Positions 31,536 through 40,112 of a DNA stretch of 64,000 bases are shown in pieces (positions within the stretch are counted from its first letter, which is position 1; every line of letters begins with the position of its first letter). The notes under the pieces are model-generated. The model saw nothing but the letters and a program-made list of their open reading frames with translations, was not told the DNA's origin and searched no databases. This stretch comes from Solirubrobacter sp963792915 (GTDB lineage Bacteria > Actinomycetota > Thermoleophilia > Solirubrobacterales > Solirubrobacteraceae), in the NCBI GenBank assembly GCA_963792915.1, contig CAWBYD010000003.1, positions 1,240,001 through 1,304,000 on the forward strand, read 5' to 3'. The translations under genes were made by a program, and so were the position numbers.

Positions 31536-32885
31536 ATGAGCTCCGAGTACGACGTGATCGTGATCGGCGCCGGCTCGCCGGGCGAGCACACGGCCGCCGC
31601 GCTGGCCGACGGCGGCCTGCGCGTCGCGGTCGTCGAGCGCGAGCTGGTCGGCGGCGAGTGCTCGTACTGGGCGTGCATCCCGTCCAAGACGCTGCTGCGC
31701 CCGGGTGAGGCGGTGAACGACGCGCGCGAGGCGCAGGCGAGCGCCGAGGTCGACGTCGCGGCGGCGCTCGCGTGGCGCGACTTCATGGTGTCCAACTACT
31801 CCGACACCGGCGCCGCGCGCTGGCTCTCGGACGCGGGGATCGACCTCCTGCGCGGCACCGGCCGGCTCGCCGGCATCGGCGTGGTGGAGGTCGACGGCGT
31901 GCGGCACACCGCCGAGCACGTCGTGCTCGCCAACGGCGCCGATCCGGTCGTACCGCCGGTGCCGGGCCTGCGCGAGCTCGACGGCATCTGGACCAACCGC
32001 GAGGTGACCGGGATGAAGGCGGTCCCGCGCCGCCTGATCGTGCTCGGCGGCGGCCCGGTGGGGGTCGAGATGGCGCAGGCGGTGCGCCGGCTGGGCGGCG
32101 AGGTGGTGCTCGTCGAGCGTGCCGCGCACCTGCTGGCACGCGAGCCCGCGCCGCTCGGTGAGGCGCTCGGCGAGGTGCTCCGCCGCGACGGCATCGAGGT
32201 CATCCTCGGCGTCGGCACGGCCGGCGCGCGGCGCGACGGCGAGGACTACGTGCTGGAGCTCGCCGACGGGCGCGAGCTGCGCGGCGAGCGCGTGCTGGTC
32301 GCGACCGGACGGCGCCCGCGCGTCGCCGGCGTCGGGCTGGAGACGGTCGGCGTCGAGGCCGGCGAGCGCGGGGTCGCAGTGGACTCGCATCTGCGCGCGG
32401 GCGAGCGCCTGTGGGCGGTCGGCGACATCACCGGGATCTGGCCGCTCACGCACGTCGGCAAGTACCAGGGCGACGTCGTCGCCGCGAACATCCTCGGCGA
32501 GCCGCGCGAGGCCAACTACGACGCAGTCCCGCGCGTCGTGTACACCGACCCGCAGGCGGCGTCGGTCGGCGCGGGCGAGGCCCGCTTCAGCGCGACGGCG
32601 CCCGTGTCGGCGGTGGCCAAGACCGCGACCTACACGCGCGCGTACGCCGAGTCCAACGGCTTCCTGACGCTGCTCAGCGACGGCGAGCGGCTGACCGGCG
32701 CGTACGCGCTCGGTCCCGAGGCGGGCGAGTGGCTCCAGCAGGCCACGCTCGCGATCCGGGCGCGCGTGCCGCTCGACGTGCTGCGCGACACGATCCAGCC
32801 GTTCCCCACGTTCTCGGAGATCTACGGCGACGCGCTGAAGGCGCTGCGCGGCGAGATCCTGGCGGCGCGCCAGGCGGTGGGGTAG
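31536..32885 (+). CDS. pyridine nucleotide-disulphide oxidoreductase, mercuric-reductase/LPD-like
   Basis: A 449-residue class I flavoprotein. G-A-G-S-P-G-E binds FAD; G-G-E-C-S-Y-W-A-C-I-P-S-K is the redox-active C-x4-C disulphide; G-G-G-P-V-G-V-E-M-A binds NAD(P); A-V-G-D-I-T-G is the second FAD contact; a dimerisation domain ends the protein. The usual C-terminal H-x-H-P-T/E-E active-site base is not evident (there is I-Q-P-F-P-T-F-S-E), so the acid-base residue of lipoamide dehydrogenase seems lost. It lacks the HMA and C-terminal CC of MerA. AAGAGGA precedes ATG 31536. Substrate unknown. Confidence 0.85.
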   Translation: MSSEYDVIVIGAGSPGEHTAAALADGGLRVAVVERELVGGECSYWACIPSKTLLRPGEAVNDAREAQASAEVDVAAALAWRDFMVSNYSDTGAARWLSDAGIDLLRGTGRLAGIGVVEVDGVRHTAEHVVLANGADPVVPPVPGLRELDGIWTNREVTGMKAVPRRLIVLGGGPVGVEMAQAVRRLGGEVVLVERAAHLLAREPAPLGEALGEVLRRDGIEVILGVGTAGARRDGEDYVLELADGRELRGERVLVATGRRPRVAGVGLETVGVEAGERGVAVDSHLRAGERLWAVGDITGIWPLTHVGKYQGDVVAANILGEPREANYDAVPRVVYTDPQAASVGAGEARFSATAPVSAVAKTATYTRAYAESNGFLTLLSDGERLTGAYALGPEAGEWLQQATLAIRARVPLDVLRDTIQPFPTFSEIYGDALKALRGEILAARQAVG

Positions 32886-32892
32886 TCCGGGC

Positions 32893-33678
32893 GTGGTCCG
32901 CATGTGGCGCGCCGACGTGGCCGGCGGCTGCGTGGCGATGAGCGGCACGAGCCGGGGGTACGCCGTGGACCCGCTCGGCGAGTACGTCGTCGGCGTCGTG
33001 GTCGCCGGCGCGATGGAGGTGCGCCGCGGCCGCGAGCGGCTCGTGTTCGAGCCGGGGGACGTCTGCGCGTGGGACCCGTCGAGCGCGCACCGCGGGCGGC
33101 CGTACGGCTGCGCGAGCTGGCAGGCGCGGCTGCTGGTGATGGAGCCGCCGGCGATTGGGGACGTCTGCTTCCCGCGGCCGCGGATTCGCGACCGGCGGCT
33201 GGCCGAGCGGTTCGTGGAGCTGCACCGCACGCTCGAGACGGCGGCCTGGGCGCTGGAGCGCGAGATGCTGCTGGCGGACTGGCTGCGCGACGCCGGCGGG
33301 GTCCCGGAGCGCGCTGAGCCCGCCCGCCGCGCCCGCCGTGACCGCGCGCTGCGCAGCGCGTCCGAGCTGCTCCAGGACGAGCTCGCCGCCAACGTCACGC
33401 TCGACGAGCTCGCGCGCGCGGCGGGGGTCAGCCGGCACCGCCTGTCGCGGCTGTTCCGGGCGGCGTACGGCATGCCGCCGCATCGCTTCGCGCTCGCGCA
33501 CCGGATCGCCGCCGCCCGGCGCATGCTCGAGCGCGGAGTCCCGGTCGCCGAGGTCGCCCAGGCGACCGGCTTCTTCGATCAGAGCCACCTCCACCGCCAC
33601 TTCCGGCGGACGCTCGGGATGACCCCGGCGCGCTACGCGGGCCTGGCCGCTCAGACGTACAAGACGCGCGCGCCGTAG
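32893..33678 (+). CDS. AraC-family regulator with cupin sensor
   Basis: A 261-residue regulator. Residues about 15-110 form an AraC-type cupin (F-E-P-G-D-V-C-A-W-D-P), and residues about 160-255 hold the double helix-turn-helix: T-L-D-E-L-A-R-A-A-G-V-S-R-H-R-L-S-R-L-F and V-A-Q-A-T-G-F-F-D-Q-S-H-L-H-R-H-F. GTG start at 32893, seven bases after the oxidoreductase stop, so it probably belongs to that operon and may regulate it or the VOC genes around it. Ligand unknown. Confidence 0.88.
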   Translation: MVRMWRADVAGGCVAMSGTSRGYAVDPLGEYVVGVVVAGAMEVRRGRERLVFEPGDVCAWDPSSAHRGRPYGCASWQARLLVMEPPAIGDVCFPRPRIRDRRLAERFVELHRTLETAAWALEREMLLADWLRDAGGVPERAEPARRARRDRALRSASELLQDELAANVTLDELARAAGVSRHRLSRLFRAAYGMPPHRFALAHRIAAARRMLERGVPVAEVAQATGFFDQSHLHRHFRRTLGMTPARYAGLAAQTYKTRAP

Positions 33679-33696
33679 CGCCGTACGGTGCTCGCC

Positions 33697-34128
33697 ATGA
33701 ACGTCAGCGCGCACCTCGTCGTCCCGGACGCGGCCGAAGCGGCCGCGTGGTATGCCGACGCCTTCGGCGCGCGCGAGCTCAGCCGCATCCCCATCCCGGG
33801 CGACCGGGTGATGACCGTGGAGCTCGCGCTCGGCGATTCCATCGTCCACGTCGGCAGCGAGTTCCCCGCGATGGGGATCGTGTCACCGGCGGCGATCGGC
33901 GGCACCGCGACGGTGCTGCAGATCAACACCGACGATGCGGGCGCGCTGTGGGCGCGTGCGCTGGCGGCCGGAGCGCAGGTCCGCCATGAGCTCGCCGACG
34001 CCTTCTGGGGCGAGCGGCACGGCCAGCTGACCGACCCGTTCGGCCATCGCTGGAACGTCGCGCAGCGGCTGCGCGAGGTCCCGCATGCCGAGATCGTCGC
34101 CGCGGCGGCACAGGCCTTCGGCGGCTGA
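33697..34128 (+). CDS. PhnB-like VOC-family protein
   Basis: A 143-residue protein: S-A-H-L-V-V-P-D-A-A-E-A-A-A-W-Y-A-D-A-F-G-A at the N-terminus and W-G-E-R-H-G-Q-L-T-D-P-F-G-H-R-W near the C-terminus mark the PhnB/glyoxalase-like branch of the VOC superfamily. These are often uncharacterised isomerase or dioxygenase relatives. The ATG at 33697 matches the usual family start; three more codons upstream (33688) are possible. It follows AraC by 18 bases and converges on the cupin gene. Confidence 0.85.
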   Translation: MNVSAHLVVPDAAEAAAWYADAFGARELSRIPIPGDRVMTVELALGDSIVHVGSEFPAMGIVSPAAIGGTATVLQINTDDAGALWARALAAGAQVRHELADAFWGERHGQLTDPFGHRWNVAQRLREVPHAEIVAAAAQAFGG

Positions 34129-34133
34129 GCCGG

Positions 34134-34649
34134 TCAGTCGGCGAGCACCTGGTCGAAGAACTCCAGCGGCCCCGTCGCCGCCCGTAGCTCGTCGGTGATC
34201 CTGCCGTCGATCATCACGAAGACCATCCGCACCGGGCGGTCGGAGCGGTTCGCCCAGGCGTGGTTCGTCGCGCGCTGGACGACCGCGTCGCCCACGCCCA
34301 CGCGCGTCTCGGAGCCGTCGTCGAGCAGCAGCCACGTCTCGCCCTCGAGCACGACGCCGACGTCCACGCTCTCCGTGCGATGCATGGGTGACTCGGCGCT
34401 CGGCGCCATCTCGGTGAACCGCACGGTCACGCCGCCCGCGGGCGGCGGCGTGCGCACGGGCCGGTCCGTCGGCTCGGGCTCGCTGGCGGCGACCGCGACC
34501 GGCGTCTGCGTCGTGATCCACAGCTCGTGGAACGCGGCGGTGCCGATGTCCACGGTCCTGGGCGTCGGGGCGTCCGAGAGCACGACCGACTTCCCGGACG
34601 CGTCGTGGCCGGTCACGATCCGGCGGGGCGCGGCGCTTTTCGCGGACAT
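34134..34649 (-). CDS. cupin-domain protein
   Basis: A 171-residue protein with a single cupin barrel near residues 85-160: P-M-H-R-T-E-S-V-D-V-G-V-V-L-E-G-E-T-W-L and A-V-V-Q-R-A-T-N-H-A-W-A-N give the two conserved motifs, with H, E and H as metal ligands. The N-terminal 80 residues are extended. GAGGAG lies eight bases upstream of the ATG at 34649. Similar proteins are often found with short-chain dehydrogenases or as sensors; here no partner is evident. Confidence 0.82.
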   Translation of the reverse strand: MSAKSAAPRRIVTGHDASGKSVVLSDAPTPRTVDIGTAAFHELWITTQTPVAVAASEPEPTDRPVRTPPPAGGVTVRFTEMAPSAESPMHRTESVDVGVVLEGETWLLLDDGSETRVGVGDAVVQRATNHAWANRSDRPVRMVFVMIDGRITDELRAATGPLEFFDQVLAD

Positions 34650-34696
34650 GCAGCGTTCTCCTCGATCGGAACCGTCGAGCCGGAGGCTAACGGCTC

Positions 34697-35554
34697 TCAG
34701 TGCGCGGCGACGAGCTTGCGGACCTGCTTGCGCAGCGCCTTGAGATCCTTCGCGAGGCTCTTGTTGGACGCCTCGAGCGCCTTGATCCGCTGCTCGTCGG
34801 CGGAGAGTCCGGCGGGGCCGCTGGGGCCCGGAGCGCCCGCGGCGCCCTGCTCGCCCTGGGCTCCGCGCTCGCCCTGGTCGCCCTTCGGCCCCTGAGCGAG
34901 CGCGTCGAGCGATGTCACGCGCGCGTCGAGCGCCTTGACAGCCGCGAGCGCCACCGCGGCCACGTCGCCGGCGCCGAGCTTGTCGTCCTGCCCGCCGAGC
35001 GTGAACGCACTGCGGAAGGAGGCCGGCTCCGGCGCGAGGTGGTGGATGCCGCTGGTGTCGACGTTGAGCGTGTACCGGTTGATCGGCAGCGTCCGCAGGG
35101 CGGCGAGGATCGCCGGGCCGTCGGCGCCGCCGGTCACGTTGATCGAGCTGAAGTTCTGCTGCACGAAGCCGGTGTTGACGTCGCCCGTCGCCTGGATGTC
35201 GATGCTGCTCGTCGGGGCGCCGGGACGGATGCGGAACGGCAGGCGGCTCCCGCCGGTGATGTCGCGCACGAAGAAGTTGGCCTCGTTGCCGGCTACGTCC
35301 CACGTCTGGGCCGAGAACCCCGAGTCGGCGGTCTGCACGAGCGAGACCCCCGGCGTGTCGCCGGACTTCAGCTTGAGCCCGAGGCCCGAGAACGGCTCGC
35401 CGTCGGCGCACAGCACGCCGACGCACTGCTTGCCGGCGACGATCTGGTCGTCGGCGACGACCGAGTCGGCGCTCGCGGTGGCGGCGCGGGCGAGTGCCAG
35501 GCTGCCGACCAGCGCGAACAGGGCGACTCGACGGTGGGTGAAGCGAAGCGACAT
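34697..35554 (-). CDS. secreted collagen-like protein with endosialidase-chaperone-like segment
   Basis: A 285-residue exported protein. Signal peptide about 1-30. A beta-rich region of about 190 residues resembles phage-tail-spike/S74-type proteins, ending in F-T-L-G-G-Q-D-D-K-L-G-A-G-D-V-A-A-V-A-L. Then comes a collagen-like Gly-x-y stretch of 10 or so triplets (from G-P-K-G-D-Q-G-E-R-G, about residues 225-255) and a C-terminal coiled coil with K-x-L-x-x-L-R-K-Q-V. The protein is probably a trimer on the surface. Its ATG overlaps the stop of the damaged hydrolase gene (TGATG). Confidence 0.78.
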   Translation of the reverse strand: MSLRFTHRRVALFALVGSLALARAATASADSVVADDQIVAGKQCVGVLCADGEPFSGLGLKLKSGDTPGVSLVQTADSGFSAQTWDVAGNEANFFVRDITGGSRLPFRIRPGAPTSSIDIQATGDVNTGFVQQNFSSINVTGGADGPAILAALRTLPINRYTLNVDTSGIHHLAPEPASFRSAFTLGGQDDKLGAGDVAAVALAAVKALDARVTSLDALAQGPKGDQGERGAQGEQGAAGAPGPSGPAGLSADEQRIKALEASNKSLAKDLKALRKQVRKLVAAH

Positions 35555-36168
35555 CAGGACCTTTCGGTTTCCGGAATCCGTTCCTCCTGACGTCGGCAAT
35601 CCGGGCGCGGGCTTGAGCCCGCGCCCGTGTCTATCCGCGCGACGGCGGTGGCGGCGGCGACCATCCGCTCGAGCGCGTCCTCCGGGTGGGAGACCATCGC
35701 GACATGGTTGCTCGCGATCTCGACCGTGTCGGCGCCCATCCGTGCGGCGAACTGCCGCTCGGCCTCCGGCGGGATCGCCTGGTCGCCGTCGGCCACCAGG
35801 TACCAGGACGGATGCGACTTCCAGCCCGGGACCCCCATCACGTCGCTGAGGGCGGACGCGTGCAGCGGCTGCTGGACGGCGTACATGACGCTCGCCTTGG
35901 CGGGGTCGATGTCGGCGGCGAAGTGATTGACGAAGTCGTCCTCGGGCAGCCACGCGAAGCAGGCCGCGTCGATGTCCAGGTGCGCCAGCGCCGCGGTCGG
36001 CGGGCCCTGGGCGAGCAGCCCGCCGATCGACTCGCCCTCGTCGAGCCCGAACGCCGCGATGTACACCAGCGCGGCCACGTTCGGCGCGTCGGTCCCCAGC
36101 GCCGTGATGATCTGGCCGCCGTCGGCCCACGCGCCGTGGACAAGGACGATGTTCGGCAGCCCGGTCAT
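35554..36168 (-). pseudogene. alpha/beta hydrolase with in-frame loss of the nucleophile region
   Basis: The 204-residue product begins like a normal hydrolase, I-V-L-V-H-G-A-W-A-D-G, but jumps straight to G-Q-I-I-T-A-L-G. In intact relatives about 50 residues lie here, including the nucleophile elbow G-H-S-Y-G-G. The catalytic Asp (V-A-D-G-D-Q-A-I-P-P) and His (S-N-H-V-A-M) remain. The C-terminal 28 residues look like read-through into the leader of the next gene. The frame is open, so a non-catalytic binding role cannot be excluded, but decay after a deletion is the simplest reading. Confidence 0.65.
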
Positions 36169-36233
36169 GTCACTGGGTCCTCTCTCGCTTGCGGGCGCGT
36201 GCGCCGATCTGGAGACGACTTCGTGAACCTGGG

Positions 36234-37046
36234 CTAGCAGCGCGCCGGTGTCGTCGCTCCCGGCGCCACGCACAGCGTCTGTGCGGAGGGCACGTGGCTG
36301 CGGCGGACCTTGAAGCGCCGGACCTTGCCGATCATGTCCGCGCGCGTCACCCATACCTCGAGCACGGCTCCGGGCCGCAGGTGGCGGCGTTTGAGCACGC
36401 GGTGGATGTCGGCCTTCCCGTTGCGGACCGTGACCGTGCGGCGCGTGCCCGGACAGCCGTGGCCGTGACAGCGCAGCTGGACGGACGCACCCGCCGGCAC
36501 GCCGGCGACGCTCAGGCCGACGTTGCGCGTCCAGCGCCGGGCGGCCACCCACTCGTCCCTGACCGGCGCCGTGATGGTCGCGGGCGGCGCCGGCGGCGGC
36601 GGGGGCGCCGGGGTCGGAGCGGGGGGAAGCGGCGGGCACGGGTTCTCGATGCGCTTCGTGTCCCCGAGCTCGGTCTTGTTGTTGTTGCTGGGGTCCACGC
36701 GGCCGACCTGCACCTCCACGAACGTGACGTCGCAGCGCGCCGTGGCGGGCAGCGCCAGCGAGTACGTCGCCTGCTTGGCGACGTTGCACACCTGGTACTG
36801 CTTGTGCGTGTTCGCCGGCAGGTTGGAGGTGACCCATGCGTCCGCGCACCAGCCGTCCTCGTCGCGGTCGGTCACGGTCACGCTGACGTTCGCTCCTCCG
36901 GCGTCGGGGAACGTGACGGTCCCCTCCGCGCTCGCGTCGGTGACCCCGGAATGTTTGTGCACGAGTGAGAAGTCCTCGGCCTGCGCCGGCGCTGCAACGG
37001 CCAGTGCGGCGAGGACGGTTACTGCTGCAAGACGTCCGCCCATCAA
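36234..37046 (-). CDS. secreted protein with proline linker and cysteine-rich Ig-like tail
   Basis: A 270-residue exported protein. Signal peptide about 1-24 (cleaved after A-Q-A). The first domain (about 25-140) has five cysteines and the segment D-R-D-E-D-G-W-C-A-D-A-W; a P-P-A-P-T-P-A-P linker (about 140-158) leads to a basic domain with R-C-H-G-H-G-C-P-G, a pair of cysteines in a His/Gly loop seen in many secreted actinobacterial tails. Start at either of two adjacent ATGs (37046 or 37043). No enzyme motif. Confidence 0.75.
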   Translation of the reverse strand: MMGGRLAAVTVLAALAVAAPAQAEDFSLVHKHSGVTDASAEGTVTFPDAGGANVSVTVTDRDEDGWCADAWVTSNLPANTHKQYQVCNVAKQATYSLALPATARCDVTFVEVQVGRVDPSNNNKTELGDTKRIENPCPPLPPAPTPAPPPPPAPPATITAPVRDEWVAARRWTRNVGLSVAGVPAGASVQLRCHGHGCPGTRRTVTVRNGKADIHRVLKRRHLRPGAVLEVWVTRADMIGKVRRFKVRRSHVPSAQTLCVAPGATTPARC

Positions 37047-37108
37047 TCAGAAGTTAGGGCGCGCGAGCTTGGCGTTGGCTTGGCAGGTTCGCACGCGAAC
37101 CACCGGGA

Positions 37109-37139
37109 GGTGCCCGCGCCGGCGAGCGGCGCGGGCACC
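37109..37139 (-). terminator. 13-bp perfect hairpin after the RTX gene
   Basis: 37109-37121 pairs perfectly with 37127-37139 around a five-base loop, between two genes of the same strand and 19 bases past the RTX stop. No U-run. Confidence 0.65.
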
Positions 37140-37157
37140 GGTTGACCTCCTGGCAGG

Positions 37158-37718
37158 CTAGGTGCGATCGGCTGCGTCGGGGCGGCGGATCACGTGCTCG
37201 CAGTCGGGCGCGACGAGATCGCGGAGGTCGGCGAAGACGGCGTCGGTGCCGTCACCGCAGGCGATCCGGTCGCTGACGCCGTCGCGCGCGTGGATCACGT
37301 CATTGCCCGGGCCGGCGTCGACCGTGTCCGACGCGCCGCCGCCGCCCTTGGCCCAGATCGTGTCGTCGCCGTCGCCGCCGAGCAGCGTGTCGCCGCCCGC
37401 GCGCCCTTCGAGCACGTCATCGCCGGGGCCGCCGTCGAGCGTGTCGGCGCCGCGGCCGCCGCGCAGGAAGTCGTTGCCGTCACCGCCGCTGAGCCGGTCG
37501 TCGCCGCGGCCGCCGTAGAGACGGTCGGGTCCGCCCAGGCCGGCGAGCGCGTCGTTGCCCGCGAGGCCGAAGATCACGTCGGCGCCTGGGGTCCCGGTCA
37601 GCGTGTCGTCCCCGGACGTGCCGCGGATGACGTTGCTCGGCGTCGGGGTCTGCGCCGACGCGACGACCGGCGCCGCGAGGCAGGTCGCTGCGACGAGCGC
37701 GATGGTGATGCGAAGCAT
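37158..37718 (-). CDS. secreted RTX (haemolysin-type calcium-binding) protein
   Basis: A 186-residue protein: signal peptide (about 1-22), then seven or so nonapeptides of G-G-x-G-x-D-x-L/I form, for example G-G-R-G-D-D-R-L-S and G-G-D-G-N-D-F-L-R, forming a calcium-filled beta-roll of about 90 residues. The C-terminus has C-G-D-G-T-D and a D-C-E-H motif, likely a disulphide. No protease or lipase domain is attached. Such short RTX proteins are common exported proteins of unknown role. Confidence 0.85.
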   Translation of the reverse strand: MLRITIALVAATCLAAPVVASAQTPTPSNVIRGTSGDDTLTGTPGADVIFGLAGNDALAGLGGPDRLYGGRGDDRLSGGDGNDFLRGGRGADTLDGGPGDDVLEGRAGGDTLLGGDGDDTIWAKGGGGASDTVDAGPGNDVIHARDGVSDRIACGDGTDAVFADLRDLVAPDCEHVIRRPDAADRT

Positions 37719-37781
37719 GGGGCCTCCGTTGCTGGAAGATCGGACGCCCGTTGAGACCGCCGCGGCGGCCGCAGGTTCAGA

Positions 37782-40043
37782 TCAAGCGCCGGAAATCCGT
37801 TCGCGCCAGCGCACGAGGCGCGTGCCGGGGGCGGGATCGGGCGTCGGCGTGGCCGCCGCCTCGCCCGCGCCGTCCGGCGGCGAGCCGGCGCCGCCGCGGC
37901 CGGCGGTGCCATCGGCCGGCGGAGTGACGACGGGGTCGCCGGTGCGGGCGGGCGGGGTCGCGCGGTCGCCGGCGTCGCCGGTGCGGGCGGGCGGTGTCGC
38001 ACGGTCGCCGGCGTCGCCGGTGCGGGCGGGCGGGTCGGTGACGTGCGGGTCGCGGGCGTGGCCGGTGCGGGCGGGCTGGTCGGCGGCGTGCGGGTCGCGG
38101 GCGTGGCCGGCGTTGCCGGCGCGGGCGGGCGGGGTCGGGCGGTTGCCCGCGTCGCCGGTGCGGGCGGGCGGGGTCGGGCGGTTGCCCGCGTCGCCGGTGC
38201 GGGGGGGCGGGGTCGGGCGGTTGCCGGGGTCGCCGGTGCGGGCAGGCTGGTCGGCGGCGTGCGGGTCGCGGGCGTGGCGGGTGCGGGCGGGCGGGTCGAC
38301 GCGGCGCGGGTCGCGGGCGTGGCCGGCGTGGCCGGTGCTGTGCGTCGCCCGCCCGCGGCGCGAGCGGGCCGATCCGCCGCTGCGAGCCGGGTCGCTGCCG
38401 CTCGTCGCGGCCGTGCGCGGCCGTTCTGCGCGCCGTCTGGCGATCGCGCGCCGGAGCCGGCGCCTCGCCGCAGGATCGCCTTCGGCGGCGGCCCTGATGA
38501 GGGCGCGCATCGGCGCGGTGCCCGGCGACGCGGCCGCGCGGCGCCGGGCGGCGGCGTGACGCCTCGCGGCGATGATTGCGGCGCGGCGTTGGGCGGCGGC
38601 GTGACGCCGCGCGGCGACTGTGGCCGGGTGGCGCCTGGCTCGCCGGTGCAGCCGCATCGCCCGCCGGTGGCGGAGCGCGCGATGCCGGGCGCGCGCGTGG
38701 CGGCGCGCGATGGCCCGCCGGTGGCGCAGCGCCTGGTGGCGGGCGCGTCTCTGGCGGCGCGCTCCGGCTCGCCGCCGCCGCGGCGCGTCGCGCTTGGCGG
38801 CGGCGCGTGGCGGCGCCGGCGCGGATGTGGGCGGCGGCGGGCTGCCGCTCGGCGCGCGCGTGGGCGCGGCCGCCGGCGCCGGCGTGATCGCGGCCGAGAC
38901 GAGCCGCGCTCCCGGCGCGGTGCTCGGTTGCGGCGCGGGGCCCGCGGCGTGGCTGAGCGTCGCGCCGCCGACCGCCGTACCGCCCGCGAGCACGACGACC
39001 GCGGCGACCTTGATGAGCACGGCCGTCGCGCCGGTCCCCGCCGTCGCTCCGGCGGCAACGGTCGCTGAGCCGGCGACGGCCGCCGCTCCGGTGCCGCCGG
39101 TCGTCGCGGCGCCGATCGAGCCGGCGCCCGAGGCGGCCGTCGCGCCGGCGGACGGACCCGCGGCGGGGGACGAGCCCGCGGCGGGGGACGAGCCCGCGGC
39201 GGGGGACGAGCCCGCGGCGGGGGACGAGCCCGGTGTGGGGGACGAGCCCGCGGCGGCGGTCGTGCCCGCGGCGCCCGAGCTCGCGCCGCCCCGCGCCGCG
39301 GCTTCGACCGCCGCGGCGACCCGGGCGAGCAGGCCCGCCGGAGCCACGACCGGCAACAGCGACGCGAGTGCGCGGCGCTGGTGGGCCACGCCGCGCTGGA
39401 ACGCCCGGCAGCCCGCGCACTGGCGCAGGTGGCGGCGCAGGCGTGCGCGCCGCAGGTCCGGGCCTGCGGCGACCGCGAGCTCGGCGCGGATCTCGCCGCA
39501 GGGCACCGCGCGCGCCGCGCGGTCGGCCATCAGCGCCTGCCGGGCGCGGTAGACGAGCGCCTTCACGCGCGTCTCGCTCATGCCGAGCACCTCGGCGATC
39601 CGGCGCTGCGGGAACTCCTCCAGCTGGGCCAGCAGGAGCGCCGCGCGCTGCTCCTCGGGCAGCGCCGCGAGGTCGCCGAGCAGCGCGCGAAGCTCGGTCC
39701 GGCGCTCGACCGACTCCGCCAGGCCGTCGGTGTCGACCAGCGCGTGCAGCCCCGCCGACGGAACCTCGCGCCCCGCCCGCAGCGTCGACAGCGCGCGGTT
39801 GCGCGCGATCGTGAACAGCCAGGCGCGCAGGTGCTCGGGCTCGACGCCGCGCCGCAGCGCGTCGAGCGCGCGCACGAACGTCTGCTGGACCACGTCCTCG
39901 GCCTCCTCGCGGGAGCCGAGCAGGTGGCGGCAGAACGACAGCAGCGCGCCGCAATGGCGCTCGTACAGCAACTCGAGCGCGCGCGGGTCACCCGCTCCCG
40001 CGAGGACGGCGAGACGCTCGTCGGTCAGTCGGGTGTGGGTCAT
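37782..40043 (-). CDS. ECF sigma factor fused to zinc-finger, membrane anchor and repeat-rich tail
   Basis: A 753-residue fusion. Sigma region 2 (about 20-90: D-P-R-A-L-E-L-L-Y-E-R-H, D-V-V-Q-Q-T-F-V-R-A) and region 4 (about 115-170: L-P-E-E-Q-R-A-A-L-L-L, R-I-A-E-V-L-G-M-S-E-T-R-V) are normal. A zf-HC2-like H-L-R-Q-C-A-G-C (about 205-212) follows, as in anti-sigma factors. Then an S-S-P-A-A-G repeat linker (265-294), one membrane helix (about 343-368) and an outside part of 380 residues: a His/Arg-rich stretch and about ten 13- or 15-residue repeats. The protein seems to carry its own anti-sigma and surface sensor. Confidence 0.85.
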   Translation of the reverse strand: MTHTRLTDERLAVLAGAGDPRALELLYERHCGALLSFCRHLLGSREEAEDVVQQTFVRALDALRRGVEPEHLRAWLFTIARNRALSTLRAGREVPSAGLHALVDTDGLAESVERRTELRALLGDLAALPEEQRAALLLAQLEEFPQRRIAEVLGMSETRVKALVYRARQALMADRAARAVPCGEIRAELAVAAGPDLRRARLRRHLRQCAGCRAFQRGVAHQRRALASLLPVVAPAGLLARVAAAVEAAARGGASSGAAGTTAAAGSSPTPGSSPAAGSSPAAGSSPAAGSSPAAGPSAGATAASGAGSIGAATTGGTGAAAVAGSATVAAGATAGTGATAVLIKVAAVVVLAGGTAVGGATLSHAAGPAPQPSTAPGARLVSAAITPAPAAAPTRAPSGSPPPPTSAPAPPRAAAKRDAPRRRRAGARRQRRARHQALRHRRAIARRHARARHRALRHRRAMRLHRRARRHPATVAARRHAAAQRRAAIIAARRHAAARRRAAASPGTAPMRALIRAAAEGDPAARRRLRRAIARRRAERPRTAATSGSDPARSGGSARSRRGRATHSTGHAGHARDPRRVDPPARTRHARDPHAADQPARTGDPGNRPTPPPRTGDAGNRPTPPARTGDAGNRPTPPARAGNAGHARDPHAADQPARTGHARDPHVTDPPARTGDAGDRATPPARTGDAGDRATPPARTGDPVVTPPADGTAGRGGAGSPPDGAGEAAATPTPDPAPGTRLVRWRERISGA
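37939..38335. repeat. array of about ten 39/45/54-bp coding repeats
   Basis: Each unit starts with GTGCGGGCGGGC or a near variant on the plus strand. 39-bp units encode A-R-T-G-D-A-G-N-R-P-T-P-P on the minus strand and 45-bp units encode A-R-T-G-H-A-R-D-P-H-A-A-D-Q-P; all lengths are multiples of three, so copy changes keep the frame of the sigma-factor tail. Confidence 0.85.
39160..39249. repeat. five 18-bp tandem repeats
   Basis: Four exact copies of GCGGCGGGGGACGAGCCC and one variant, encoding A-A-G-S-S-P on the minus strand in the cytoplasmic linker of the sigma-factor fusion. Likely length-variable. Confidence 0.9.
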
Positions 40044-40112
40044 CGCTCGCCCTCTCGACCCGCGAACGGGCGCGAAGTTCGCGATCAGCGCCGAGTTGGC
40101 GCGCGTACGCTC

